Made by a program: the position numbers and the translations under genes
Shown: positions 10,075 through 19,606 of the stretch, piece by piece
How the letters are laid out: each line of letters starts with the position of its first letter
Numbering within the stretch: position 1 is the stretch's first letter
NCBI GenBank assembly: GCA_031291415.1
Contig: JARLJB010000394.1
Location: 1-64,000 of the forward strand
Direction of reading: 5' to 3'
Length of the DNA: 64,000 bases
Origin: Telmatospirillum sp.
GTDB taxonomy: Bacteria; Pseudomonadota; Alphaproteobacteria; Rhodospirillales; Magnetospirillaceae
Notes under the pieces: generated by a model
What the model saw: only the letters and a program-made list of their open reading frames with translations
Told to the model about the DNA's origin: nothing
Databases searched by the model: none

Positions 10075-10367
10075 CGACCGCGGTCCCTTGTGGCTCCCTT
10101 CATATGAAATGAAGCGCGCCACGAGTGGCAAAAATCTGACGGATGAGTCCTTAAAATCAGGAGTGGGGCGGGCGTCCCGCCCGTCCTTCGGCGAAGCCGA
10201 AAGACCAAGCACTTCCACCGCTTTCGCGCCGGAGGCGGGCAAGATCCCCGCCCACCCGTCGGAGCACCAAATGTTAGAGTCCAACCACTGCGGCGGCGAT
10301 CGGTTCCGATCACCGTTGCACGCCGCAAGGTGCTTTACGGCAGATCAAAGTCATTGGCCGGCCAATA
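10075..10367. repeat. GC-rich hairpin element between convergent genes
   Basis: The 293-bp gap between two convergent genes has no supportable gene. Bases 10165-10260 form a dense set of short palindromes (GGGCGGGCGTCCCGCCC; CTTCGGCGAAG; GGCGGGCAAG...CCCGCCCACC). Their composition is like dispersed MITE/REP-type elements that give spurious 'GWAGILPASGAK'-type translations on the minus strand in many genomes. It probably also terminates both genes. Copy number elsewhere cannot be assessed. Confidence 0.45.
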
Positions 10368-11282
10368 TCACTTGTTGGCAGGCGGTTCCGGAACGGGAGG
10401 TTTGGCGGCGGCGAAAGTCACCTCGAAACGCGACGCACTGGCATCGGGCTGGTCGAGTGTGATGCGGAAACCGACAGTCCCGCGGGCATCGAGGTTCGCC
10501 TGCGGCGGGCTGATGATCTTTTCCTGCAGAAGGCTCTGATTGTTGTAAAGGGCCAGACGCAGCAGCGGAATTTCGCGCGGCTGGTCGGTTGTGTTGGCGA
10601 TGACGCCGCGCACGATCAAGACTTCGTTGGCGTCCTGAACGAGACGTTCGGAGTTGTAATTGCGGAACGTCAGTCCCGCGCCGATCACTTCGTTGCGGAT
10701 TCCCAATTGCTCATAGTACTTGGCAGCCTCGGGAACCTGGTCGATCACCTTGTCCTGAAGGAAGTAGAGACCGGCGCCGACGCCGGCGATCAACAACGCC
10801 ACCACCAACAGCCAAAGTCCGGCAGCCCCCTTGCGGCGCGAGGCCGGCTTCGGCGGCGTCGTCGCAAAGACGTCCGGAATCGGTTCCGGCGCCGTGGACA
10901 TCATCAATTCGGAGATCTTGGCGAACGGATCTTCCGCGTCCTTGGCCACGGCATCGTCTTCCGCCGGGCTTTCCGACGGAATCGAGCCAAAGTCGAGGTC
11001 TTTGTCGCCATCGGCGGCAAGCACGGCCGCGGCGACGACGTCGCTGTCCGTCGTCTCGACGACGGTATCCTCGCCCGTCAACTGTGCGTCCAGCGTCGCC
11101 CGTCGCGGCGCTGTCGGTTTTGATGGCGGCATTTCCAACGGAATCTCGTCATCAAGCGCCGACGGTGGGTCCTGATGCCACTTGTGACCACAGCGGGCGC
11201 AACGAACACTACGCCCCCGTTGCCCGAAAGCGGCTTCGGGTACGGAAAAACGCGTCTCACAACGAGGGCAGGTGATGATCAT
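10368..11282 (-). CDS. MJ0042-type zinc-ribbon plus DUF3426 membrane protein
   Basis: A 304-residue protein. Residues 1-36 form an MJ0042-type zinc ribbon with two Cys pairs (CPRC at 5-8, CARC at 28-31). An acidic low-complexity linker follows (40-150), then one membrane helix near 175-195 (GLWLLVVALLIAGVGAGLYF) and a C-terminal DUF3426 beta domain (210-300) predicted to be periplasmic. The family is common in proteobacteria but its function is unknown. The zinc ribbon suggests nucleic-acid or protein contacts on the cytoplasmic side. It is divergent from ftsE, a common arrangement in this group. Confidence 0.85.
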   Translation of the reverse strand: MIITCPRCETRFSVPEAAFGQRGRSVRCARCGHKWHQDPPSALDDEIPLEMPPSKPTAPRRATLDAQLTGEDTVVETTDSDVVAAAVLAADGDKDLDFGSIPSESPAEDDAVAKDAEDPFAKISELMMSTAPEPIPDVFATTPPKPASRRKGAAGLWLLVVALLIAGVGAGLYFLQDKVIDQVPEAAKYYEQLGIRNEVIGAGLTFRNYNSERLVQDANEVLIVRGVIANTTDQPREIPLLRLALYNNQSLLQEKIISPPQANLDARGTVGFRITLDQPDASASRFEVTFAAAKPPVPEPPANK

Positions 11283-11520
11283 CGGCCAAACGAACCGTTG
11301 TTAGTCTGATTTTGATATTTCACCCTTTGGCTATACATCGCAATCAGAGCAAAATTAGACACATTGGCGGGCAGATTTCCCTGGCACCCGGGGAACAAGC
11401 GCCAAGATCCGACCACGGGAGTATTGTTCTTTATATGCGGCCACCTGTTACAACACAAGCGCGCGCTGGACGAAGCGCCGTCGCCATGTAATCTTTCAGT
11501 CGTCCAGGAAGGGAAAAAGT

Positions 11521-12207
11521 GTGCGAAATCCGACGGCAGACAGGGCCAACGTGGTTCAGTTCGACAATGTCGCAGTGCGCTATGGACGCGGCCCGGAAGT
11601 TCTTCAAGACATCACCTTTTCCTTGCCCGCCGGCTCTTTCCATTTCCTGACGGGAACCTCCGGTGCCGGGAAAACCTCGCTGTTACGCCTGATGTACCTG
11701 TCGCAACGGCCGTCCCGGGGACGAGTCGTGCTGTTCGGCCGCGACATGGCCGTTGCCAAGCGCTATGAACTGCCGGCGCTACGTCGTCGGGTCGGCGTCG
11801 TGTTTCAGGATTTTCGTCTGCTCGACCATCTGTCAACACTCGACAACGTGGCTCTGCCGCTGCGCGTTTCCGGCGCGAGCGAATCCGATGTCCGAAAATT
11901 TGTCCCCGATCTCTTGACCTGGGTGGGCTTGGCCGACCACCTGGATGCCAAGCCGCCAACGTTATCGGGTGGCCAGAAGCAGCGCGTCGCCATCGCCCGC
12001 GCCGTCATCGGCAGACCGGATCTGCTGCTGGCCGATGAACCGACCGGCAATGTCGACGACCATATAGCCATGCGCCTGATGTATCTGTTCGAGGAATTGA
12101 ATAAACTGGGAACCACGGTGGTCGTCGCCACCCACAACGAGAATCTGGTTTCCCGTCTGCCCTACCCGCAGATTCATCTCGAAGACGGCCGGCTCCGGAA
12201 AAGGTGA
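11521..12207 (+). CDS. ftsE: cell division ATP-binding protein FtsE
   Basis: A 228-residue ABC ATPase with Walker A GTSGAGKTS, signature LSGGQKQRVAIARA, Walker B LLLADEPTGN and the H-loop in 'VVVATHNE'. With FtsX it forms a cell-envelope complex that controls peptidoglycan hydrolases at the division site. The start is GTG at 11521, supported by an AGGAAGGG box 6-13 nt upstream. ftsX follows after 13 bp. Confidence 0.95.
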   Translation: MRNPTADRANVVQFDNVAVRYGRGPEVLQDITFSLPAGSFHFLTGTSGAGKTSLLRLMYLSQRPSRGRVVLFGRDMAVAKRYELPALRRRVGVVFQDFRLLDHLSTLDNVALPLRVSGASESDVRKFVPDLLTWVGLADHLDAKPPTLSGGQKQRVAIARAVIGRPDLLLADEPTGNVDDHIAMRLMYLFEELNKLGTTVVVATHNENLVSRLPYPQIHLEDGRLRKR

Positions 12208-12220
12208 TTGAAGCAAAGCC

Positions 12221-13117
12221 ATGTTGACGCGCCGTTCCGACCTCCCCTTGAAGAACGATGCCACCAGCCGTTTTCTTCCGTGGCTGGTAGCGCCGATGGT
12301 CTTCCTGTGCGCTGTCGCCCTGACCAGCGTCTTCATCCTGAATGGCCTGATCGGCAGGTGGGATCGCGACGTTTCCGGTACCTTGACCGTGGAAATCGCG
12401 GCCGCCCCGGGCGACGCCAGCGTGTCGGCCGAACGGACGCGGGAAAAGGTCGAACAGGCCGAGCAGCTTCTCAACGCCTTTCCTGGAATCTCCGCTGCCC
12501 AGGCGCTCAGCCAGGATCAACTGATTGCCCTGCTGGCCCCCTGGCTCGGCAACAGCGACCTGTTGAAGGAATTGCCGCTACCCGCCCTGATCGACGTCAC
12601 CACCGACGCGAAGTCGCCGCCCGACCTTGGCGCCCTGGCGGCGAAACTCGCCCAGTCCGTTCCCGGCGCCTCTCTCGACGATCATCGCGTCTGGCTAAGC
12701 CGCCTGATCGGTCTTAGCCGCAGTATCGAATGGCTGGCGATCGGGATCGTCCTGCTGATCGGTTGCGTCACCTCGGCGACGATCTTCTATGCCACGCGGA
12801 CAGGTATGGCGATTCACCAGGAAGTCATCGAAGTTCTCCATCTGATCGGCGCGCCCGACGACTACATCGCTCGACAATTTGCCGATCGTGCCTTTTTTCT
12901 CGGACTGAAGGGCGGCATCCTCGGCTTGGCCCTGACCGTACCGACCATGGCCGGCATCGGCGTCATCGCGCGGCGCTTGCAGGGCGGATTTCTGGCCGAA
13001 TTGTCGCTGCCGATCACCGGGTGGGCGGCGGTCCTGGTCTTGCCGGCCGTCGCCGCATTGCTGGCGATGATCACCGCGCGCCTGACCGTCCACCGGGTCC
13101 TGGCGCATCTTCCCTGA
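12221..13117 (+). CDS. ftsX: cell division protein FtsX
   Basis: A 298-residue integral membrane partner of FtsE. One N-terminal membrane helix lies at about 23-45. A periplasmic domain (50-165) follows that would contact hydrolase activators. The C-terminal FtsX permease domain has three helices (about 173-195, 225-245 and 268-290). The segment 'EVIEVLHLIGAPDDYIARQF' is the conserved FtsX coupling region. The small periplasmic domain is typical of alphaproteobacteria. It is followed 11 bp later by a YdcF gene in an apparent four-gene operon. Confidence 0.93.
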   Translation: MLTRRSDLPLKNDATSRFLPWLVAPMVFLCAVALTSVFILNGLIGRWDRDVSGTLTVEIAAAPGDASVSAERTREKVEQAEQLLNAFPGISAAQALSQDQLIALLAPWLGNSDLLKELPLPALIDVTTDAKSPPDLGALAAKLAQSVPGASLDDHRVWLSRLIGLSRSIEWLAIGIVLLIGCVTSATIFYATRTGMAIHQEVIEVLHLIGAPDDYIARQFADRAFFLGLKGGILGLALTVPTMAGIGVIARRLQGGFLAELSLPITGWAAVLVLPAVAALLAMITARLTVHRVLAHLP

Positions 13118-13128
13118 TCGCCGCCGCC

Positions 13129-13749
13129 ATGCCGTCCTTGATTCCCTTTCACCTTCCCCGCCGCCGGTTCCTTCACTGGACGCCGCTGGTGCTGGCGGCT
13201 CTCTGGTCAGCCGGACTCGTATGGTTCGCCGCGGATGTTCCTGATCAGATCGACGACCCGGCGACGACGACCGATGCCATCGTCGTCCTGACCGGTGGAT
13301 CGGAACGGCTGGATGCCGGCCTGTCGCTGCTGCGCCGCAAGATGGGCAGGAAATTGTTCGTCTCCGGCGTCTATCGGGGCATCGACGTCACCGAGTTGCT
13401 GCGGCTGTCCCGTCAAAAGCCGGAAGAACTTGAATGCTGCATCGTCCTCGGTCATACCGCCGACAACACCGCCGGGAACGCCATCGAGACCGCCGCCTGG
13501 ATGCGGGCCGAGGGATATCATTCTCTGCGGCTGGTGACCGCCAACTACCACATGCGTCGCAGTCTGACGGAGTTTCGCCACGCCATGCCCGCCGTTACCA
13601 TCGTCGCCCACCCGGTTTTCCCCGACAAGGTCAAGCATGATCAATGGTGGCTGTGGCCCGGCACCGCTCATCTGATCGCCAGCGAATACACGAAATTTCT
13701 GGCCGCCGAGTTGCGTCATTGGGCGGAACGTCAGGAGGAAAGTTTTTGA
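13129..13749 (+). CDS. YdcF/DUF218-family protein
   Basis: A 206-residue protein with one N-terminal membrane anchor (residues about 15-32) and a DUF218 (YdcF/ElyC-type) domain. Conserved elements are 'DAIVVLTGGSERLDAGL', 'KLFVSG', 'NTAGNAIE' and 'TANYHMRRS'. ATG 13129 begins 11 bp after ftsX; the longer frame upstream is only the ftsX shadow. E. coli ElyC and SanA relatives affect envelope integrity and lipid-carrier metabolism. The location between ftsX and an acyltransferase fits an envelope role, but the reaction is unknown. Confidence 0.85.
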   Translation: MPSLIPFHLPRRRFLHWTPLVLAALWSAGLVWFAADVPDQIDDPATTTDAIVVLTGGSERLDAGLSLLRRKMGRKLFVSGVYRGIDVTELLRLSRQKPEELECCIVLGHTADNTAGNAIETAAWMRAEGYHSLRLVTANYHMRRSLTEFRHAMPAVTIVAHPVFPDKVKHDQWWLWPGTAHLIASEYTKFLAAELRHWAERQEESF

Positions 13750-14600
13750 CCGCGCTCCGATCCCTCGCCTATCAGTTTGTCTTCCTGCCCTGGACGCTGG
13801 CCCTGTCGCTGCTCTATCTGCCGCTGCTGGCGGTAGGATCGCGCCGCGTCATGCAGCGTTGCGCGGCCTTCTGGCTGGGAGGAGCACTGTTCTTCCAGAA
13901 ATGGATCCTGGGACTTTCCTTCGAGATCCGCGGACTGGAGCATCTGCCGGCCGATGGTCGGGCGATCATCGCCGCCAAGCATCAGTCGGCCTGGGACACC
14001 ATGGTGTTCCACCACCTGCTGGCCGATCCCGCCTACATCCTGAAGAAAGAACTGCTGTCGCTTCCCTTTATCGGCTGGTATCTGCAAAAGAGCGGACAGG
14101 TGGCGATCGATCGGAAAGCCGGGATCAAGGCGCTGAAGCTGATGGTCGAAGGCGCCCGGCAGGCGCTGGCCGATCATCGCCAGATCGTGATCTTCCCGGA
14201 AGGACATCGGCAGCCGCCGGGCGTGGCCGGCGAATATCATTCGGGCGTCGCCATGCTTTACTCGGCTCTCGATGTGCCGCTCGTCCCGGTTGCTCTCAAT
14301 TCCGGCCTGTTCTGGCGACGGAACGCCTTTCTGCGCCGGCGGGGCACAATCACTTTGCAGATCTTGCCCCCGTTACCACCCGGCCTCGACCGCAAGACGG
14401 TCATGGCCTTGTTGCAGGATCGGATAGAAGCCGCCACCCGGCGGCTTGAGGACGAGGCCTTGCAGCGCTTTCCCCGCTTGGCGGGACTGTTGCCGACCTC
14501 ATCGGATCAAAAAGCGCCTGTGGATAACCCTGTGGACACCGCGTCGATAGAAATGCTATCGACCGCGAAAAATAACGGTCCATCACATCCTGGCGAATGA
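13746..14600 (+). CDS. PlsC-type 1-acyl-sn-glycerol-3-phosphate acyltransferase
   Basis: A 284-residue membrane-associated acyltransferase. The start is TTG at 13746, overlapping the YdcF stop (TTGA) and preceded by a strong GGAGG. Residues 5-35 are hydrophobic. The HX4D motif appears as 'KHQSAWD' and the glycerophosphate-binding motif as 'FPEGHR', where FPEGTR is more usual. It should acylate lysophosphatidic acid to phosphatidic acid, or act on a related lyso-lipid. The C terminus (250-284) is not conserved-looking and may be disordered. Confidence 0.9.
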   Translation: MTALRSLAYQFVFLPWTLALSLLYLPLLAVGSRRVMQRCAAFWLGGALFFQKWILGLSFEIRGLEHLPADGRAIIAAKHQSAWDTMVFHHLLADPAYILKKELLSLPFIGWYLQKSGQVAIDRKAGIKALKLMVEGARQALADHRQIVIFPEGHRQPPGVAGEYHSGVAMLYSALDVPLVPVALNSGLFWRRNAFLRRRGTITLQILPPLPPGLDRKTVMALLQDRIEAATRRLEDEALQRFPRLAGLLPTSSDQKAPVDNPVDTASIEMLSTAKNNGPSHPGE

Positions 14601-14654
14601 TTTCAATATCTTACCGCATTGCCGCAAAACGAAACAAAATGAGAACGGTAATCC

Positions 14655-14683
14655 TTGACGGCACCCGGACACGCCCCTAGAGT
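14655..14683 (+). promoter_or_regulatory. sigma-70-type promoter for nrdJ
   Basis: TTGACG at 14655-14660 and TAGAGT at 14678-14683 are separated by exactly 17 bp, about 85 bp upstream of the nrdJ ATG. A small ggcat/atgcc hairpin follows at 14694-14707 in the leader. I saw no NrdR box or cobalamin-riboswitch core. Confidence 0.55.
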
Positions 14684-14769
14684 CACCGGTCGAGGCATTG
14701 AAATGCCAGCGTTTTCCTACTTAGTAACAGTTGTGTAACACCAGCGACTGCTCGCGGCGGAGAATAGTC

Positions 14770-17073
14770 ATGACGCAGATGGCAGCCATTTCGCAGCAGA
14801 TATGGGACATGAAGTACCGGTTGAAGGGACCGGCCGGCGATGCTGTGGACAAGACCATCGAGGACAGCTGGCACCGCGTCGCCGCCGCGCTGGCCGCCGC
14901 CGAGGGGGAAAACCACGTCATATGGGATCGCCGGTTCTTCGAAGCGATGGAGGACTTCCGTTTTCTGCCGGCCGGTCGGGTTCTCTCGGGGGCCGGAAGC
15001 GGACGCAAGGTCACGTTGTTCAACTGTTTCGTCATGGGCGACATCCCCGATGACATGGCCGGCATCTTCGAGCATCTGAAACAGGCCGCCATTACCATGC
15101 AGCAAGGCGGCGGCATCGGTTACGATTTCTCGACCTTGCGGCCAAAGGGAGCGCCGGTCCGCGGCGTCGGCGCCGACGCCTCGGGGCCGTTGTCCTTCAT
15201 GGATGTCTGGGACGCCATGTGCCGCACCATCATGAGCGCCGGCTCACGGCGCGGCGCCATGATGGCGACGTTGCGCTGCGACCACCCGGATATCGAGGCG
15301 TTCATCGAGGCCAAGCGCGACCCGGGTCGGCTGCGCATGTTCAATCTGTCGGTGCTGGTGACCGAAGCCTTCATGACGGCGGTGAAGAACGGCGACGCCT
15401 GGGAACTGTCCTTCGACGGCGTCATCTACAAAAGCCTGCCGGCGCGCGATCTGTGGAACGCCATCATGCGCGCCACCTACGCCTATGCCGAACCGGGCGT
15501 CATCTTCATCGATCGCATCAACCAGCAGAACAACCTCCATTATTGCGAAGCCATTCACGCGACCAATCCCTGCGGGGAACAACCGTTGCCGCCCTATGGC
15601 ATCTGCCTGCTGGGATCGGTCAATCTCGCCCGCCTGGTCGACCATCCTTTCGAGGACGGCGCTGTCCTCGACGAAGCGCTGTTCGCCCAATTGGTCCGCA
15701 CCGCCGTCCGCATGCTCGACAATGTCATCGACGTCTCCAACTATCCGCTGCCCGAACACCGGGCTGAGGCCTTGGCCAAGCGACGAATCGGACTGGGCGT
15801 CACCGGGTTGGCCGACGCACTGATCATGTGCCGGACCCGCTACGGCGGCCGCGAAGCCATTCGCCTTACCGAACGCTGGTTGTCGATACTGCGCCGCGAG
15901 GCCTATCTGGCGTCGGTCGAACTGGCCAAAGAAAAGGGTCCCTTCCCGCTCTACGACGCCGAGGCCTATCTGTCCGGAACGACGATCCGGAGCCTGGATG
16001 CCGACGTCCAGCAGGCGATTCGCGCCCATGGCATCCGCAACGCGCTGCTCACCTCGATCGCGCCGACCGGAACCATCTCGCTATTCGCCGACAATGTATC
16101 GTCGGGGCTCGAGCCGGTTTTCAGCTTCAACTACACGCGCACCATGCTGATGCCCGACGGCAGCCGCCGCGAGGAGGAGGTCAGCGACTACGCGGTCCGC
16201 CTTTATCATCGTCTCCATGGCGAGGCCGCGCCCCTGCCCGACTATTTCGTCGATGCCCAGTCGCTGACGCCGTCGGACCATGTGGTGATGCAGGCGACCG
16301 TCCAGAGATACATCGACAGCTCGATTTCCAAGACGATCAATGTGCCGGAAGGCATCGGCTTCGAAGAGTTCAAGGACGTCTATCTGCAAGCCTATGAATT
16401 GGGCTGCAAAGGATGCACGACCTATCGCCCCAACGACATCACCGGCGCCGTTCTCGAAGCGAGATCCGCCGGCGAGGACGTCCCCGCGCCCCCCCAGGCG
16501 GAACTACCGTTCGCGCCGCAACCGAGCCGGCCGACCGATCCTTACGAGGCGGGGGCCATCGTTCACCTGACGCAGCCGCTCAGCCGGCCGGAAGAGCTTC
16601 CGGGCGCCACCTACAAGGTGAAATGGCCGGAAAGCGACCACGCCATGTACATCACCCTGAACGATATCGTTCAGGACGGGCGCCGCCGGCCGTTCGAAGT
16701 CTTCATCAATTCGAAGAACATGGACCACTTCGCCTGGACCGTCGCCCTGACCCGCATGATCTCGGCGGTCTTCCGGCGCGGCGGCGACGTGTCCTTCGTG
16801 GTCGAGGAATTGAAGGCCGTCTTCGATCCGCGCGGCGGCCAGTGGATGGGTGGCCGCTATGTGCCCTCCCTGCTCGCCGCCATCGGCGAGGTCATCGAGC
16901 GGCATATGATCAGCATCGGCTTCCTGCCCGATCCGACGGCGCAGGGCAGTCTGAAAATGGCGGCGGTCGGGACATCCGCCCTCCGCCAGTGCCCGAAATG
17001 CGGCCAACCCGCCCTGATCCGCCAGGAAGGCTGCGAGACCTGCACCAACTGCGGTTATTCGAAATGTTCGTGA
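14770..17073 (+). CDS. nrdJ: adenosylcobalamin-dependent ribonucleotide reductase (class II)
   Basis: A 767-residue enzyme that makes deoxyribonucleotides using adenosylcobalamin, so it needs no oxygen. The first redox Cys is in 'LFNCFVMGD', the substrate loop in 'QQGGGIGYDFS', and the thiyl-radical Cys in 'NPCGEQPL'. A regulatory/TSCPD-like region lies near 600-720. The C-terminal zinc-ribbon-like Cys cluster (CPKCGQ...CETCTNCGYSKC) contains the Cys pair that re-reduces the active site. ATG 14770 is preferred over GTG 14731 because it matches the family start. This implies a B12 supply and the ability to grow at low oxygen. Confidence 0.95.
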   Translation: MTQMAAISQQIWDMKYRLKGPAGDAVDKTIEDSWHRVAAALAAAEGENHVIWDRRFFEAMEDFRFLPAGRVLSGAGSGRKVTLFNCFVMGDIPDDMAGIFEHLKQAAITMQQGGGIGYDFSTLRPKGAPVRGVGADASGPLSFMDVWDAMCRTIMSAGSRRGAMMATLRCDHPDIEAFIEAKRDPGRLRMFNLSVLVTEAFMTAVKNGDAWELSFDGVIYKSLPARDLWNAIMRATYAYAEPGVIFIDRINQQNNLHYCEAIHATNPCGEQPLPPYGICLLGSVNLARLVDHPFEDGAVLDEALFAQLVRTAVRMLDNVIDVSNYPLPEHRAEALAKRRIGLGVTGLADALIMCRTRYGGREAIRLTERWLSILRREAYLASVELAKEKGPFPLYDAEAYLSGTTIRSLDADVQQAIRAHGIRNALLTSIAPTGTISLFADNVSSGLEPVFSFNYTRTMLMPDGSRREEEVSDYAVRLYHRLHGEAAPLPDYFVDAQSLTPSDHVVMQATVQRYIDSSISKTINVPEGIGFEEFKDVYLQAYELGCKGCTTYRPNDITGAVLEARSAGEDVPAPPQAELPFAPQPSRPTDPYEAGAIVHLTQPLSRPEELPGATYKVKWPESDHAMYITLNDIVQDGRRRPFEVFINSKNMDHFAWTVALTRMISAVFRRGGDVSFVVEELKAVFDPRGGQWMGGRYVPSLLAAIGEVIERHMISIGFLPDPTAQGSLKMAAVGTSALRQCPKCGQPALIRQEGCETCTNCGYSKCS

Positions 17074-17136
17074 TGTTCGATAAGGAGCGCGAGCGTTTGT
17101 CCGAACGCCTGCAGGACAGCCGGCAATGGCGACCTT

Positions 17137-18537
17137 TCACCAGGACTGATGCGTAGTAACGCCAGGCAATGTCACGGTTGCCTCCAACCCGCCGGCGGGT
17201 TGGTTTTGCAGGACGATATCGCCGCCGTGCCCGCGAATGATGGCTTGCGCGGCCGTCAAGCCGAGGCCGACGCCGCCGGTTACCCGGTTGCGGGAACGGT
17301 CGAGCCGGTAAAACGGGTTGAATACCAGCAGGAGAGCGTCCGGCGGGATTCCCGGGCCGTGATCCCGGATCGTCACGGTGACGATGGTTGCCCCACAGGA
17401 AAGTTCGATCTCGGGAGGCGTGCCGTATTTGACGGCATTCTCGATCAGGTTGGTGAAGGCCCGCTTCAAAGCGATCGGACGGCCGAGATAGACCGCGCGA
17501 TCCGGCCCGGCATAGCCGATCTTGATGCCCTGGTCGGCGTAATCGTCCACGATGCTCTGCAAAATGCCGGAAAGATCGAATGTCCTCGTCGCTTCCTCAT
17601 CGGCATCGCCACGAAAGAATGCGAGGGCGCCGTCGATCATCGCCCGCATTTCATCGACATCGCGAAACAACCGGGCCTGCTGGGTTGCGTTTTCGATGAA
17701 CTCACCACGAAGACGCATCCTGGTGAGCGGCGTGCGTAGATCATGAGAGATCGCCGCCAGCATCGCCGTCCGATAGGCGACGAGTTCCTGGAGCTGGGTC
17801 CGCATGATGTTGAAAGCGGCAATGACCTCCTTCAGTTCCTGCGGCCCCCTCTCGGTAATCGGCGGTGATTGGGTGTTGATCCCGGAAATACGGACGGCCG
17901 CGGCAAATTGTCTGATCGGCCGGGAAAGCTGACGTGCGGCAACCGCCGAGACGATGGCAAACGACAGGATCAGAAACGTACCCCAGATAGCGAGGCGTTG
18001 CGATTGGCTGAGCCCCCAGTTCCGATCGAACACCGTGAAGACGAGCCAACTCTCATCCTTGAGCTTTACCGCAATAAAGTAGCCATGAGGATATTTGCTC
18101 GACTGCAAAGAAAAGAAAGCAAAATCCGTAGAGACGGCGATCGGAGCGTCGGTTGTGATGAAGAGACGGATCGTCCGCTGAATATCGTTCGCGAAAGTCC
18201 TAAATTCCTTTGATCGCGTGACAAGATTCCTGTCGTCGTTCGCGGCATTGAGCAAGGTCGAGACCGAGGACGATGCGGCATGCCAATCCAGACGATAGTT
18301 TTTGGTTACGGCCGCTTCGGCAAGGGTCTGGCGCATCTGCAGTGGACTCGCTTCGATGATGCGGATGATGGCCGTGGCCCCTTCCAGACGGTCCTCAGCG
18401 TTCATCGGCGGCCGCGCCCAGACGCCGCCAAGGGCAAAAAACAGACCGATCAGGACACAGGCCACCGCCATGGCAGCAACGATCGTTACACCAAACCTCC
18501 ATGCGATGGTGTCTTGCGGCCAAAGCGAAAACGTCAT
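17137..18537 (-). CDS. EnvZ-type sensor histidine kinase
   Basis: A 466-residue inner-membrane kinase with membrane helices near 15-38 and 182-203 flanking a periplasmic sensor of about 140 residues. HAMP (SRPIRQFAAAV) and HisKA (ISHDLRTPLTRMR, phospho-acceptor His) domains follow, then an HATPase domain with N box NLIENAVKYG, G1 DHGPGIP and G2 GGVGLGLTAAQAI. Its start overlaps the stop of the upstream response-regulator gene (ATGA), so the two are made together. The signal is unknown. The divergent outer-membrane protein gene is a likely target. Confidence 0.92.
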   Translation of the reverse strand: MTFSLWPQDTIAWRFGVTIVAAMAVACVLIGLFFALGGVWARPPMNAEDRLEGATAIIRIIEASPLQMRQTLAEAAVTKNYRLDWHAASSSVSTLLNAANDDRNLVTRSKEFRTFANDIQRTIRLFITTDAPIAVSTDFAFFSLQSSKYPHGYFIAVKLKDESWLVFTVFDRNWGLSQSQRLAIWGTFLILSFAIVSAVAARQLSRPIRQFAAAVRISGINTQSPPITERGPQELKEVIAAFNIMRTQLQELVAYRTAMLAAISHDLRTPLTRMRLRGEFIENATQQARLFRDVDEMRAMIDGALAFFRGDADEEATRTFDLSGILQSIVDDYADQGIKIGYAGPDRAVYLGRPIALKRAFTNLIENAVKYGTPPEIELSCGATIVTVTIRDHGPGIPPDALLLVFNPFYRLDRSRNRVTGGVGLGLTAAQAIIRGHGGDIVLQNQPAGGLEATVTLPGVTTHQSW

Positions 18538-19256
18538 CGGCGCATTACCTTGGGCATGAAAATATAGCCACCGTTGCGAATGGTGCGGATGACCGATGGA
18601 TTTTTTGGATCGTCTTCCAGCTTGCGGCGAAGCCGGCTTACCTGGACGTCAATCGTGCGATCATAAGGGTCGTCGTAGGGGGCGTAGGACAGACCACGCG
18701 CGTCGAGCAACTGGTCGCGGGTCAGGATCCGCTGGGGATGCTCGGCGAATGCGAGCAACAGGTCGAACTCTCCGCTCGATAAAAATACAAGTGTCTCGTC
18801 CTCCGAGAGAAGTTCCCGCCTTGTGATATCAAGGCGCCATTTCCCGAAGCAAAGCATCGGTCGCGTTTCGCTCAAGGGTGGAGCCACCGCAGTCCCGGAC
18901 GTTCGACGCAATACCGCTTTGACGCGCGCCAGAAGCTCCCGTTGGTCGAAGGGTTTGATCACATAATCGTCCGCCCCGACTTCGAGACCGACAACGCGGT
19001 CCGTATAGTCGGACATCGCGGTCAGCATGATGACGGGAATGCGCGACGTGGCCCGCAACTGTCGACACAGGCTGAAGCCATCTTCTCCCTGCAGCATCAC
19101 GTCGAGGATCAGGAGATCAATCGGCTGTTTTTCCAGAGCTGCGAACATGGCCGCTCCGTTCTCGGCGACCGTAACCGCATGGGAATGCCTCTGAAAGAAC
19201 TCGGTCAACAGGGACCGGATATCATCGTCATCGTCAACGATCAGGAGATGGGACAT
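18534..19256 (-). CDS. OmpR-family response regulator
   Basis: A 240-residue two-domain regulator. The receiver domain (2-115) has the acidic cluster DDDDD at 8-12, phospho-acceptor Asp52 (LILDVML) and the switch Lys in 'VIKPFDQRELLAR'. The winged-helix domain (140-235) contains 'TIDVQVSRLRRKLEDDPKNP'. ATG 19256 starts exactly at the receiver fold; the longer frame adds 19 residues without homology. It is co-transcribed with the kinase. Tandem GACATAA repeats in the divergent region are a candidate binding site. Confidence 0.92.
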   Translation of the reverse strand: MSHLLIVDDDDDIRSLLTEFFQRHSHAVTVAENGAAMFAALEKQPIDLLILDVMLQGEDGFSLCRQLRATSRIPVIMLTAMSDYTDRVVGLEVGADDYVIKPFDQRELLARVKAVLRRTSGTAVAPPLSETRPMLCFGKWRLDITRRELLSEDETLVFLSSGEFDLLLAFAEHPQRILTRDQLLDARGLSYAPYDDPYDRTIDVQVSRLRRKLEDDPKNPSVIRTIRNGGYIFMPKVMRR

Positions 19257-19606
19257 CGAGGCAATTCCAAAATGATGAGGAAATTTTATGAACGCATGTT
19301 CAGTTTTCCTCAATTTGTTTCAATCCCGATGCATTGTTACGAGCGTGACATAAACCGGACATAAGTCACTCAACAAAACAACTCAATATCTCCGACGGAT
19401 ATTACTTGGATGGTCGTCACCATCTGAAACGATCACCCATATCTTCCAGTATATTTTGGCAATGGCACGGAATCTTGAACATGAAATCGATATTAGAGAC
19501 ATCTTCGACTCGAACTGAGCCGTATCGTTCTGCTTTTTTTGGAAAGAACCCGTGTCAGGTAACGCCCTTTCAAGCCGCGCAAAATTGTCGCCACCCGTCG
19601 CCGCGG
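19257..19606. promoter_or_regulatory. divergent regulatory region between response regulator and MipA gene
   Basis: 350 bp with no supportable gene, A/T-richer than its flanks. It carries two direct heptamers GACATAA at 19347-19353 and 19358-19364, 11 bp apart, with a degenerate third copy (GTTACGA) 11 bp before. This is the geometry expected for tandem OmpR-family winged-helix sites. In-frame ATGs at 19406 and 19481 would extend the downstream gene but destroy its signal peptide, so I take this as leader. Confidence 0.45.

Noticed and set aside
17073-17156. 27-codon frame starting at the nrdJ stop (MFDKERERLSERLQ...)
   Set aside because: Very short, overlaps the convergent kinase gene, and has no own ribosome site. 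Possibly translated by coupling but not supportable from sequence alone.
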